A DNA stretch of 64,000 nt from the NCBI RefSeq assembly GCF_030580655.1, contig NZ_JAUQTB010000002.1, positions 372,001-436,000 on the forward strand. The letters are read 5' to 3'. The notes beneath the pieces are model-generated. The model did no database searches, had not been told where the DNA came from, and was given only the letters and a program-made list of their open reading frames with translations. Source of the stretch: Paenibacillus lacisoli. GTDB taxonomy: Bacteria; Bacillota; Bacilli; Paenibacillales; Paenibacillaceae. This document shows, in pieces, positions 24,750 to 33,511 of this stretch (its first letter is position 1; each line of letters opens with the position of its first letter). Both the position numbers and the translations under genes were made by a program.

Positions 24750-25886
24750 TCAGCTGTCCAGGGCAGTCTGACGGTCCAGCCATTTGCTTTTACGATACAG
24801 CTCTTCCATCTGCCCGATAACGACCTCAGCTGAATCAATTCCTTCCCAATAGCGGGACAGAAAATGCATGACTACATCCAGACCGCGAAGGATCAGCAGC
24901 TGAGGAACCGCTTCCAGCTCTTTGGCTGTCAGCTCAACACGGGAAGTAAAACCTCTGATCAGAGCCTCCATCCATTGCTTAACCTCCTGCTCGCCCACCT
25001 TCATACCCAGCAGATCCGATAAGGGGACTATCAGTTCCATAACACGCAAATCCTCGGTTGCAAATTCGAAATCCAGCACAGCTGTTATGAAAACGTCCGT
25101 ATCTCCCTTCCGGTTATCGTTCTGCGAGACCTTTTTGACGGAAGTTGGATCACCGGAAGCATATGTATCGGAAATCCGTTTATCGGAAGTCAAAACATTC
25201 GATGCATTCAGATCCCCGTGAACCAGCTGGTGCGGCAGTCTCTCGAGCGTCTTCAGCCAGGATAGCCATACCGGCAGCTTCACTCCAAGCTCCTTCATGA
25301 CGGCAGTGCAGCTCTCAAATCCGGTCTCAGGCTGATTCAGAAATTGCTGCAGCCGTTCAGGCGGACAAAGCGGATAGGCTGTATCCAGTGCATAATATGG
25401 CGGATACAGCGGCTGCAGCGGGATATCCAGTGATTGAAGCGCCTGGCTCAGCTCTCCTGCGGTAAGCCCCAGCTGGTACAGCTGCTCTTCAGACTGCCAC
25501 ACCGGATTACGGCCAGCCAAATAAGGAAACATGACGAAGATGCGTCCGTCCTCATGAATATAGTAAGGGCGATCTCCAGTCCCCCGCAGCGGCGAGGGCA
25601 CAGCAAATGACAGCATCTTGGACTGCAGGCCGGTCAGCACGGCATGCTCAAAGTTTACTTTGGCGCGATCCTGATGCCCCTGATAGATTCGAAGGATGTA
25701 GCCCGGTGCCTCCGAGTCTGGCGCCTGTACTCTATAGGTCGCATTGTTCATCCCGCCGGACAGCCGCTGGAACCGCAGTTCTTCAGCGGACCCTCTGTAT
25801 TCGGGCAGATAAAACTCCACCGCCGCACGCAGCTCTTCAGCTGTAGAAGCTTGTCCGCACGACATGCAGTCCTCTTTTTGTACCAT
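24750..25886 (-). CDS. Phosphotransferase of the APH/choline kinase family
   Basis: 378-aa kinase-like protein. The nucleotide loop region FQRLSGGMNNATYRV, the catalytic loop HGDLNASNVL (Asp as base, Asn as metal ligand) and the VLDFEFAT metal motif are all present, so it is probably active. Substrate is unknown; relatives phosphorylate homoserine, choline or aminoglycosides. About 25 extra hydrophilic residues (SDKRISDTYASGD and onward) lie between the catalytic and metal motifs, where relatives have a short turn. Start ATG 25886 follows GGGGAG by 13 bases. Single gene. Confidence 0.85.
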   Translation of the reverse strand: MVQKEDCMSCGQASTAEELRAAVEFYLPEYRGSAEELRFQRLSGGMNNATYRVQAPDSEAPGYILRIYQGHQDRAKVNFEHAVLTGLQSKMLSFAVPSPLRGTGDRPYYIHEDGRIFVMFPYLAGRNPVWQSEEQLYQLGLTAGELSQALQSLDIPLQPLYPPYYALDTAYPLCPPERLQQFLNQPETGFESCTAVMKELGVKLPVWLSWLKTLERLPHQLVHGDLNASNVLTSDKRISDTYASGDPTSVKKVSQNDNRKGDTDVFITAVLDFEFATEDLRVMELIVPLSDLLGMKVGEQEVKQWMEALIRGFTSRVELTAKELEAVPQLLILRGLDVVMHFLSRYWEGIDSAEVVIGQMEELYRKSKWLDRQTALDS

Positions 25887-25994
25887 AAATAAAATTTCAC
25901 TCCCCGAAATATAGTTTCAGACCTGTTATATTCCTCTATCATAGTATATCTTTTGCTTCAGGAACCCAAATGCCTTTTTATCACCTTCACATAC

Positions 25995-26035
25995 AAAAGC
26001 GCCGGTATCGCATGACCAGCGATTCCCGGCGCTTG
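25995..26035 (-). terminator. Terminator of the SGNH hydrolase gene
   Basis: Stem AAGCGCCGG / CCGGCGCTT with a 20-base loop and TTTTG on the minus strand, about 30 bp past the stop. Confidence 0.7.
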
Positions 26036-26065
26036 CAAGTCTTCATTCGTACGGGTATCCCCTCC

Positions 26066-26695
26066 CTATCCAAGGCTTCCGTAACCAAGTCGGTTCAGTT
26101 CAAAAGCGATCACCCGGTATCCCCTGGCATTCGGATGAATCCGGTCCAGCGACAGCAGTTCACGCTCCCGTCCCGAGAAAGCCGGATACAGGTCGGCCGC
26201 CGCAAAACCTGGACTGTTCAGTCCTTGCAGAAACAAGTTATACCTTTCAACCCAGTAGCCTGCTTCCGGAACAGACGGCAGCGGGTTATATAACCCGACA
26301 GCCCGGATCATGAAGCGCCCGCTCTCTTTTTTCTTCAGGGTGTAAATTTCCCTTATAATCCCTTCCACATTACGCTGCACCTGCGGGAGCACCGCTGAAT
26401 ACGATGGCTGTGAACCATAACGCACACCGCGAAAAGCCCGAAGCAGATCATTCCCTCCAATAGATACGGTAATAATTTGGGCATCGGCAAGTGAACTGCG
26501 GATTGCCGGGTTGCCCCGGACCAGATCCAGCAATTGACCTGAAGTCAGTCCGTTTATGCCCCAATTGCTTCGGACAACATGGGCGTGAAGTGAGACCGAT
26601 GCCAGCTTGCGGTATACCGCAACAAAGCCGTTTCCGGGCAGTGTGCCGGTCCCGACGGTTAACGAATCTCCTATTGCTGCATATCCATACACCAT
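26066..26695 (-). CDS. SGNH/GDSL family hydrolase
   Basis: 209-aa esterase/lipase fold. Block I holds the nucleophile in AAIGDSLTVG, block III is SIGGNDLL (Gly-x-Asn), and block V is DRIHPNARG with the catalytic Asp and His. No signal peptide, so it acts inside the cell unless released otherwise. ATG 26695 is six bases after GGGAGGAG; two upstream start codons are too close to that site or lack one. Substrate (acyl ester, lysophospholipid or acetylated sugar) cannot be decided. Confidence 0.88.
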   Translation of the reverse strand: MVYGYAAIGDSLTVGTGTLPGNGFVAVYRKLASVSLHAHVVRSNWGINGLTSGQLLDLVRGNPAIRSSLADAQIITVSIGGNDLLRAFRGVRYGSQPSYSAVLPQVQRNVEGIIREIYTLKKKESGRFMIRAVGLYNPLPSVPEAGYWVERYNLFLQGLNSPGFAAADLYPAFSGRERELLSLDRIHPNARGYRVIAFELNRLGYGSLG

Positions 26696-26856
26696 CCGCA
26701 TCTCCTCCCTTCTTGATATCTTCCGGAGGGAAGACATCTAAACGGATGTCTGCTTGTTACACAGTATGAAGCAGCCGCTGTGCCTGTCACGGCAGACGTG
26801 TGGGAGGAAGGCGGAACGACAGGAGCGGACATTGGAGCCGCAGCATGCATATACCA

Positions 26857-26895
26857 AAAAGCACCCTTCAACCGATTAGGCTGGAGGGTGCTTTT
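26857..26895 (-). terminator. Terminator of the MarR-MMPL operon
   Basis: Stem AAAAGCACCCT / AGGGTGCTTTT, T-rich on both sides, 13 bp beyond the MMPL stop on the minus strand. Confidence 0.88.
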
Positions 26896-26907
26896 GTAGC
26901 TGATAAA

Positions 26908-29900
26908 TTATGCCTTAAACGTTGAATCGTGATTCTGCTGTTGGCTGTCGGAACGAGGTGTAAAAGGCCACCAGTTCGCTCGGCCAAAGGTGCGTACCAT
27001 GACCGGAATGAAGAACGGCAGGAACAGCAGGGCATAAAGTACCAATCCGCTGAGCACTACAGTTGCAATCTGCATCATGGACAGCACGCCTGAAGGATAC
27101 ATGGCCGCGAACGTTCCGCTGAGGATAATCGCTGCAGACAAGATCACACCGCCCATATTTTTCATGGCATGGATAAGGGCATCCTTGGTATCCCACTCCT
27201 TGTTCTCATTGAACCGGTCCATAAGGAAGATGCTGTAATCGACCCCGAGGGCAATCAGCATAACAAAGCCGAAAAACGGTGTTACCCATGTAATACCGGA
27301 GTATCCCATAAGATCTACGAACAGCCACTCGGTTACACCCATGGCCGTGAAATAGGTCAGTACCAAAGACAGAATTAGATAAAGCGGCATGACGATGGAA
27401 CGAAGCAGCAGCACCAGCACGATAAAGGTACCCAGCAGCATCAGAGCTACAGTCTTCGTATAGTCCTTATTGGAAATATTCTGAAGATCGGAGAACGTAC
27501 TCGTTACACCGCTGATCGCAATATCAGCCTGTTCGAGTGCCGTACCCTTCACAGCACGCTCCACTGCAGCCTGGATGGCCGGAACCTGATCCATCGCCTC
27601 CGTACTGTAGGGATTATAATCGAATACAACATCCATTGTCATGACCTTGCGGTCTGCAGACAGATAGTTGTCAAACACCTTTTGGAAGTCCTTGTTATCC
27701 AGCGCTTCCTGCGGCACATAGAATCCGCCAAGCTCGCTGTCGGAGCTGGACTGCAGGCCGTTCAGGTAGTCCTGGGCGGAACCGATGCCGTCCGATACTT
27801 TCTTCAGGCCGTTCACGCTCTTGTTCAGACCCGTTGTCAGCTGGGAGATCTGGCCGGACAGCTGTCCGAAGCCTTCCTGGATCTGGCGCTGCCCGCCTGC
27901 CAGCTGGCCCAGCCCCTGCTCAATCGCAGGAATTTTATCTACAATCTGTCCCTGGCCGGAAGCTGCCTGCTCCAGGCCTTTCTCCAGACTGCCAATCCCG
28001 TTAACGATCTGCTGCAGGCCAGCCGTCAGCTGCTGCTGGCCTGCAGCCGCTTTCGCATAACCCGCGTTAGCTTGAGCCATTCCGCTGGCCGCCTGGTTAA
28101 CCTGACTCTGCATCTGCTTCAGACCTCCAGCCAGCTGAGTCAGGCCTTGACCGGTCTGAGTAACGGTGCCTTTAATCGTGGCATAGTCACGATCCTCCGC
28201 AAGACCCGGATAACGTCCTTCGAGATTTGTGAAGGAACCGTCCAGCTTCGTCAGTGCACCGGCAGCACCATTCAGCTGCTGCTGCACCTGACCAACAGCA
28301 GGTCCCAGAGCATTGAGCCCCTTGCCAATCTGCTGATAGGCTGCGAGCAGCTTCTGGTTAGCCGCTGCAAGCTGGGACGCACTGTCCTTGGCCTGCTGCA
28401 GGCCTTTTCTAAGCTCACCGGCACCGGATGCTCCGCTGCGGATCCCCTTCTCAATCTGCTCGAGGCCGCTGCCCAGCTGGGTGACCCCGTTCTGCAGCTC
28501 CGTAGTGCCTGCTGTCAGCTTACCGGCACTCTCGGCCGCTTCATTCAGCTTCGGCGTATTGGCGCTCAGCTGACTGCTGGCCTGGTACAGCCCGCTGGCA
28601 ATCTGATCAAGGCCGTCCGTCCCTTCGCCAAGACCTTTGGACAACTGCTCCGCCTGCTGGGATACCTTGAAGTCCTCAATTCCCGTGCCGGTAGGACGTG
28701 TCATACTGCGTACACTGGCGACACCGTCCACCTTGGCCACTTCACGGCTGATCTTCTCCGCAAGCCCCATATATTGGCTGTTATCCATCTTCTCATCATT
28801 TTTGATGACGATTTTACCTGGAAGAGATTCGCCCGGTCCAAAGTTGTCTGAGATCAGGTTAAATGCTTTGACCGAATCATAGTTATCTCCAATTTCATCC
28901 AGACTGTTGAAGGATAGCTTACCGTCATAAGTCACGAGGAACGGTACGGTGATCACAGCAACAATGACCAATGCAATCACTGGGCGCTTGAAGGAAAAGG
29001 CCCCTGCCGCGCCCCAGGTGCGGCTTTCTTTGTGCTCTAGCGAACCACGTGCCGGCCAGAACAGCTTTTTACCCAGAACAGCCATGAAGAATGGCACGAT
29101 CGTTAACAGCGCAACGACCATGACTGCAATCCCGACCGCAACGGCGACGGCCGAACGGTAAAGAATAAACTGCGAGAACCCGATAGCTACAAAGCCGACC
29201 AGCACAGCCAGCGAGGAGAAGAACACAGTCTTTCCCGCGGTGCGGTACGTCTCGATAATAGCCTCCCAGGTATCTTCCCGGCGGCTCAGTTCTTCCTTAA
29301 AGCGGCTGATCAGCAGAATACAATAATCCGTACCGATTCCGAACATGACCGCCACCATAAAGATCTGTGTGAAATTGGACAGCGGAAAATCAAACCGGTC
29401 TACCAGGAAAGCTACAATCTGCTGGGACACAATATAACTGATGCCCACGGTCAGCAGCGGCACGAATGGTGCCACGAACGACCTGAACACAACAAACAGA
29501 ATAATGAGGATAAAAGCAACCGTAATATATTCGGATTTCTTCAGACCGGCCTCCGAACTGGCTACCGTGTCTTCCTCGATCAGCTGTTGGCCTGTCAGGT
29601 AATGCTCTACCTTAATATCGCCAAGGGCCTGATCCAGGTCTGTCCGCATCTCCTTAACCGAACGGTCTCCTTTCAGAATTGTGACCGAGGTCAGAATGGT
29701 TTTGCCATTCTCCGAAATCATTTTATCCTTTAGCTCAGGCTGGCTGAACGGGTCAAGAATCGATTCGATGCCAAGGCTCTCTTTTTTGCCTTCCAGCGAT
29801 TGAACCGCCTTCTTCGCTTCTTCCTTGTCAGCTGTGGTCAACCCGTTCCCATTATAGAAGACAAGCGCAACGGTACTCCCTTCCTTCTTGCCTTCTGCCT

Positions 29901-30075
29901 TCGCCACTTCATCCAATATGGCCGCAGCCCGGGTTGACGAATATCCCTCCGGAACACTGGTCTGGCCCTTCTCTCGTACCAGATTACTCATGGCTGGGGC
30001 GGTCAGCATTAACACAACGGCCACCACAATCCACAGCGCCATGATCCCCCATCTGGCTTTCAGTATGGTTCTCAT
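26908..30075 (-). CDS. MMPL/RND family exporter (YdgH-like)
   Basis: 1055-aa membrane transporter: one N-terminal helix, an extracytoplasmic porter domain (about 35-180), five helices with the MMPL signature FGIGTDYCILLISRFKEE, a second large extracytoplasmic region, then five more helices with IALGVDYSIFLMDRFNE. The second loop (about 460-760) is unusually long, repetitive and Gln/Gly/Leu-rich with heptad spacing, forming an extended coiled coil as in YdgH/YdfJ. Proton-driven export of lipids or amphipathic drugs is likely. It overlaps the upstream MarR gene by four bases (ATGA), matching the ydgG-ydgH pair of Bacillus subtilis. Confidence 0.93.
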   Translation of the reverse strand: MRTILKARWGIMALWIVVAVVLMLTAPAMSNLVREKGQTSVPEGYSSTRAAAILDEVAKAEGKKEGSTVALVFYNGNGLTTADKEEAKKAVQSLEGKKESLGIESILDPFSQPELKDKMISENGKTILTSVTILKGDRSVKEMRTDLDQALGDIKVEHYLTGQQLIEEDTVASSEAGLKKSEYITVAFILIILFVVFRSFVAPFVPLLTVGISYIVSQQIVAFLVDRFDFPLSNFTQIFMVAVMFGIGTDYCILLISRFKEELSRREDTWEAIIETYRTAGKTVFFSSLAVLVGFVAIGFSQFILYRSAVAVAVGIAVMVVALLTIVPFFMAVLGKKLFWPARGSLEHKESRTWGAAGAFSFKRPVIALVIVAVITVPFLVTYDGKLSFNSLDEIGDNYDSVKAFNLISDNFGPGESLPGKIVIKNDEKMDNSQYMGLAEKISREVAKVDGVASVRSMTRPTGTGIEDFKVSQQAEQLSKGLGEGTDGLDQIASGLYQASSQLSANTPKLNEAAESAGKLTAGTTELQNGVTQLGSGLEQIEKGIRSGASGAGELRKGLQQAKDSASQLAAANQKLLAAYQQIGKGLNALGPAVGQVQQQLNGAAGALTKLDGSFTNLEGRYPGLAEDRDYATIKGTVTQTGQGLTQLAGGLKQMQSQVNQAASGMAQANAGYAKAAAGQQQLTAGLQQIVNGIGSLEKGLEQAASGQGQIVDKIPAIEQGLGQLAGGQRQIQEGFGQLSGQISQLTTGLNKSVNGLKKVSDGIGSAQDYLNGLQSSSDSELGGFYVPQEALDNKDFQKVFDNYLSADRKVMTMDVVFDYNPYSTEAMDQVPAIQAAVERAVKGTALEQADIAISGVTSTFSDLQNISNKDYTKTVALMLLGTFIVLVLLLRSIVMPLYLILSLVLTYFTAMGVTEWLFVDLMGYSGITWVTPFFGFVMLIALGVDYSIFLMDRFNENKEWDTKDALIHAMKNMGGVILSAAIILSGTFAAMYPSGVLSMMQIATVVLSGLVLYALLFLPFFIPVMVRTFGRANWWPFTPRSDSQQQNHDSTFKA

Positions 30076-30533
30076 TCTTTATGTTCTCCTCCTGCATCCT
30101 GCATTAACGTGGCCAGTCTTTCGAACGAATTAATGAAGGTCTCTACCTCATGCTGTTCAAAATGCTCAAGGTAAGGGGTCAAAATCCCCTGCACCTTCTC
30201 GTCCGCAATCTGAAAAATTTTCTCTCCTTCAGGTGTTACACTCAAATAAATGACACGTCGATCCTTGGCATCCCCGGTGCGCTCAATAAGTCCTCTTGTC
30301 ACCAATCTTGAGATCATCGCCGTGATTGTGCTCTTGCCGACGCAAAACGCATCAGCCAGCTCGGTCGGTGTGCACTTTCCCCTCGTGCGGATTAATCTCA
30401 TAGCGCCGAACTGCTCCGCTGTCAGCTCTTCTTCAATATGTTCTCTCAGTTCAGTTGAGAACCGTTTGCCTACGATAAAAGACGCGTTCAAGTAACGGTC
30501 GATCAACTCTTTCGCTTCCTGATTCCCGCTCAA
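30072..30533 (-). CDS. MarR family regulator (YdgG-like)
   Basis: 153-aa winged-helix regulator: GKCTPTELADAFCVGKSTITAMISRLVTRGLIERT is the DNA-binding core (about 55-90) and DAKDRRVIYLSVTPEG the wing. The start is TTG 30533, five bases after GGAGGTG. It is the first gene of a two-gene operon with the MMPL exporter and most likely represses it through the dyad at 30572-30614. One cysteine (CVGK) in the recognition region might confer redox sensing, but that is speculation. Confidence 0.92.
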   Translation of the reverse strand: MSGNQEAKELIDRYLNASFIVGKRFSTELREHIEEELTAEQFGAMRLIRTRGKCTPTELADAFCVGKSTITAMISRLVTRGLIERTGDAKDRRVIYLSVTPEGEKIFQIADEKVQGILTPYLEHFEQHEVETFINSFERLATLMQDAGGEHKE

Positions 30534-30571
30534 TCTGTCACCTCCTGGTACTACCTATGTATTTTGGGTCT

Positions 30572-30614
30572 TATATAGTTCAATGTTCGAACTATTCTAT
30601 TATTGAACTATATA
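30572..30614 (-). promoter_or_regulatory. Candidate operator of the MarR-MMPL operon
   Basis: Perfect 13-base inverted repeat TATATAGTTCAAT / ATTGAACTATATA with 17 bp between, and a third shared half-site GTTCGAAC inside. It lies 39 bp ahead of the TTG start. Two or three overlapping MarR sites are plausible; TATATA within the repeat could be the -10. Confidence 0.7.
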
Positions 30615-30654
30615 GAAGGCGTGCATTGTTGTCAATACCTCCTCCGTCGACGTC

Positions 30655-30690
30655 AAAAAGCGCCCGATTCCGTTAACCGGAGGGCGCCTT
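30655..30690 (-). terminator. Terminator of the GntR-DUF1648 operon
   Basis: Stem GCGCCC / GGGCGC with additional inner pairing (TCCGGTT/AACGGA) and TTTTT on the minus strand. Confidence 0.82.
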
Positions 30691-30705
30691 TCGTTCGCTT
30701 GTCGT

Positions 30706-31803
30706 TCAGGTCAAAATGATGGATATCACAACAATGATCGCAATAGGCAGCAGAAAAAATAACCAAGCCGCAGGTCTCGCCATATTGACCGTCCACCCGA
30801 TCCCCATACGTTTCTCTACGAACAAGGAGGGGTCCGAAGGATTGTAATAGAACGCCCCCAGCTTCCACTGGGAATCGTCATTGACTGGATAAGCAGGGTG
30901 GTTCCCGCGTTCCCTCATTCGGCTGCCCCCTTGTCCTGTTGAGAAAGAAAGATACAAGGCGCCGATGACTACCAGAATGGGTACCATCATACTGACCACC
31001 ATGCTCGTCTGCGGTGCGATGTGATACACCATTGTTACCTGCATGAACGAGAAAAGGAGAACTAGGGCGATACCCGTCAGCAGATTAAACAGAGACCAGC
31101 GGTAACGGAATACCGCATTCGTTCTGGAGGATTGCTCCGGATCTGATGGGGAGAGCTGCTGCTTGCTTCTGCGGATCATGACATTGATGAGCAGCAGCAG
31201 CAGCGTAAATCCGATCTGCATGATATTGGGAAGCAGTACATTCAGAACATTCTTGTCTGCCCATCGGGTGACTTGACCCTCCAGATCATATTGCATCGGA
31301 ATGCGGGCTGGGATCTCGCTGTATTGGGACCAGGTGAATACAGCGCTGGCCGCTGCCAGCAGAAGGGGAACAAGATACCAGGCATTAGATAAGGTAAGAC
31401 GCTGCTTGCGAAAGCGGGTATCCATGCTCCATTTGGCCTGTTGTACGGGCTGCTCCTGCTGTACGGAAGACTTCAGAGATTTCATCTGCTTATAAAAAGA
31501 ATAATAGATCAGGCCATTAGCAGCGAGCATGACCACAACGGCCGCCGGGAATGCCACGCTGAGCAGCCGAGTATCCGCCGCAACCGCTAGAACAGTGAAA
31601 CTTATAATCAGGATGCCGTATACAGCGCTGCTGATGACCGTGTATCTTTGGCGCATAGCAGCTACAGGCTGGCTGCGGTAAACCTCTTCACTCACAGACA
31701 CGCCGAAGCTTACAGTCTCCCGGGTCAGATAAGGCAGAGCTACCTGCAGCACAGCTACAGGTATTAACAACAGAATGATCAGGATTACTGGCAAAATGGT
31801 CAT
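30706..31803 (-). CDS. DUF1648/DUF5808 membrane protein
   Basis: 365-aa membrane protein with about eight hydrophobic helices. The DUF1648 core (about 150-200, YSEIPARIPMQYDLEGQVTRW) and a C-terminal DUF5808 motif (WKLGAFYYNPSDPSLFVEKR, about 305-330) are recognisable. DUF1648 proteins are often encoded with small GntR repressors, as here: it overlaps the upstream GntR gene by four bases. The activity of the family is unknown; an envelope-stress or antibiotic-sensing role has been suggested for YtrA-type operons. Confidence 0.88.
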   Translation of the reverse strand: MTILPVILIILLLIPVAVLQVALPYLTRETVSFGVSVSEEVYRSQPVAAMRQRYTVISSAVYGILIISFTVLAVAADTRLLSVAFPAAVVVMLAANGLIYYSFYKQMKSLKSSVQQEQPVQQAKWSMDTRFRKQRLTLSNAWYLVPLLLAAASAVFTWSQYSEIPARIPMQYDLEGQVTRWADKNVLNVLLPNIMQIGFTLLLLLINVMIRRSKQQLSPSDPEQSSRTNAVFRYRWSLFNLLTGIALVLLFSFMQVTMVYHIAPQTSMVVSMMVPILVVIGALYLSFSTGQGGSRMRERGNHPAYPVNDDSQWKLGAFYYNPSDPSLFVEKRMGIGWTVNMARPAAWLFFLLPIAIIVVISIILT

Positions 31804-32201
31804 AGCTCTCTCTCCTTGGTGCCGGATACGATATTCCGGTAAATAGATTGAACGGCATGTATCAACTCAGCTTCCTTCATCCCGCGGCAGATGGCCTCGG
31901 CAATGATCGGGCGCAGCTGCTGCTGCTGCCTAGCCCGGTCCGAGTCTGTGGCTGCCGGAACACCGTCCGGGTCCACGACTACACCGCGCTGGCGGTGAAT
32001 CTGGATAAAGCCGCCCTGCTTCAGCAGATTATAAGCTTTATTCACTGTGTGCAGATTAACCCCGATATCGGACGCCATACTGCGAACCGACGGCAGTGGT
32101 TCTCCCGGCTGCAGCTGTCCGCTGGCGATCCCTTCAATCACCTGATGGATCAGTTGGGTATATATGGGCTCTTCAGATTGCATATTAAGCTCGATAATCA
32201 C
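31800..32201 (-). CDS. GntR family regulator, YtrA type
   Basis: 133-aa short GntR repressor: the winged helix (IYTQLIHQVIEGIASGQLQ, LPSVRSMASDIGVNLHTVNKAYNLL) fills the first 75 residues and only a short helical tail follows, the mark of the YtrA subfamily. The start is GTG 32201, seven bases after AGGAGA. It overlaps the DUF1648 gene and is preceded by a perfect dyad that should be its operator. Effector unknown; YtrA responds to cell-wall-active peptides in Bacillus. Confidence 0.93.
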   Translation of the reverse strand: MIIELNMQSEEPIYTQLIHQVIEGIASGQLQPGEPLPSVRSMASDIGVNLHTVNKAYNLLKQGGFIQIHRQRGVVVDPDGVPAATDSDRARQQQQLRPIIAEAICRGMKEAELIHAVQSIYRNIVSGTKEREL

Positions 32202-32231
32202 CGTAATATCTCCTTTCTTAACAATTTTTAT

Positions 32232-32262
32232 CTAACTGTTATACAACTAATATAACAGTTAG
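32232..32262 (-). promoter_or_regulatory. GntR (YtrA-type) operator
   Basis: Perfect inverted repeat CTAACTGTTATA / TATAACAGTTAG with a seven-base centre, 31 bp in all, starting 31 bp ahead of the GntR start. It overlaps the best -10 candidate (TATAAC), so binding would block transcription. Confidence 0.82.
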
Positions 32263-32312
32263 AACCAATAACGTAAAGGACAATTTATTCTGTTATGGAG
32301 CACAGGCAGCAC

Positions 32313-32343
32313 AAAAAGGCATTTCCACTAGGGAAATGCCTTT
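32313..32343 (-). terminator. Terminator of the 145-aa GNAT gene
   Basis: Perfect stem AAAGGCATTTCC / GGAAATGCCTTT with a five-base loop; five T follow on the minus strand. Confidence 0.88.
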
Positions 32344-32375
32344 AATCCTGCTCTTTTCTGACTCGAATGGGGCAG

Positions 32376-32813
32376 TTACTGTTCCTCTTCATCCGCCTGC
32401 TCTACCTCGTATTCACAACGGAAACGTTCTACACCAGGATAGACTTCACCCATACTAAACACCATAAATCCAATGCTGCGGTAGAAATCCACGCCTTCTT
32501 CATCGGTCTCGGCAATAATCAGCTCCGGATTTCGTTCCAGCATCAATTCCAGAATCATGCCTCGTCCGTAGCCTTTACGGCGGTTCTCCGGCAGAACTGA
32601 AATATGACGTATGTACAGCCCTTCCCCCCGGTCTTCAAAACCAATCAGCCCCACCAGCAGTTCTTTGTCGTCATAAGCATACAGCTCATATTCATCGTGG
32701 CTCTCATAGGACTGCACTGCAGTCTCAACCTGTTCAGGCTCCGGGAACACAGCGTATTCCAGCAGCTCCATCACTTCCGGTTCGCGAATCTGCGCTTTAA
32801 CATTCATAAACAT
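32376..32813 (-). CDS. GNAT family N-acetyltransferase
   Basis: 145 aa. The acetyl-CoA site is VLPENRRKGYGRGMILELML (motif A, R/Q-x-x-G-x-G/A), followed by the motif B region EGVDFYRSIGF. Substrate unknown. ATG 32813 has AGGAGG eight bases upstream. The C-terminal tail is strongly acidic (ADEEEQ). It lies 45 bp downstream of the nucleotidyltransferase gene on the same strand and may share its transcript. Confidence 0.88.
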   Translation of the reverse strand: MFMNVKAQIREPEVMELLEYAVFPEPEQVETAVQSYESHDEYELYAYDDKELLVGLIGFEDRGEGLYIRHISVLPENRRKGYGRGMILELMLERNPELIIAETDEEGVDFYRSIGFMVFSMGEVYPGVERFRCEYEVEQADEEEQ

Positions 32814-32858
32814 GTTAACGTCCTCCTCTCTTCCCTGTTCCTGACTATCATTCTCTCC

Positions 32859-33404
32859 TTAACTCATCATCAGCAGCGGCCAGTTGTCGAGCCATTCCTT
32901 TTCGAACACCCGCTGCCGATATGCCACAGTATTGCGGTATCTCGGACTCTGTCTGACCTGCATGGCGAACAGATCATCCAGGCCGTACGGACAGAGTATC
33001 TCCATTTGGTCCTGCTCGTTCAGGCGGATACCTACAGCTGTCGCTGTCTCCGGCCAATAGCTCATGGCATCTTCCACCGAAGTATAAGGGGCATTCCCGC
33101 TGAACTCATGCATTCTTGCCTGATTACGAACCTGCCATCCCCGGCCGGGGTCATGTTCTTCCAGCCTCACATCCAGCTGCCAGTCCCGCTCTTCATCCGT
33201 ATCCGCCAGATCGTAATAGATCACATCCACATCATGGAGCGGGGTAGCGTCCAGATAACCATGGAGGTGGTCCCATACTTTATTGCGTACATAACCGGCA
33301 GCGATGCAGGCCTGCGGAAGTCCCAATTTCCGGACAAGACGGAGATCCTTCCATACCTGCGGCTGATCAAGTATGCTTCGCAGCTGATCTTCATATCCGC
33401 CCAT
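32859..33404 (-). CDS. Nucleotidyltransferase-fold protein (PF06042 type)
   Basis: 181 aa, NTP_transf_6 family. The fold-defining parts are ACIAAGYVRNKVWDHLHGY, HDVDVIYYD (paired acidic metal residues) and VEDAMSYWPETATAVGIRL. The family is widespread but its substrate is unknown. ATG 33404 is six bases after AGAGGGG and is preferred to a TTG 16 codons upstream. Probably in one transcript with the GNAT gene downstream. Confidence 0.82.
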   Translation of the reverse strand: MGGYEDQLRSILDQPQVWKDLRLVRKLGLPQACIAAGYVRNKVWDHLHGYLDATPLHDVDVIYYDLADTDEERDWQLDVRLEEHDPGRGWQVRNQARMHEFSGNAPYTSVEDAMSYWPETATAVGIRLNEQDQMEILCPYGLDDLFAMQVRQSPRYRNTVAYRQRVFEKEWLDNWPLLMMS

Positions 33405-33511
33405 TGCAGCCCCTCTTTCCTCTGCAGCCTGTTCATCCTGCTCTTTTCTCAAGATTTCTATTTAAGGATTCTATTCTACCCGAACCTGAAGCCGGATGCC
33501 AGTCACGGCAT

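Noticed and set aside
27682-28851. A 389-residue plus-strand open frame opposite the MMPL gene
   Set aside because: It mirrors the Gln/Leu-rich coiled-coil repeat of the exporter; repetitive codons on one strand keep the other strand open. No ribosome site or family motif.
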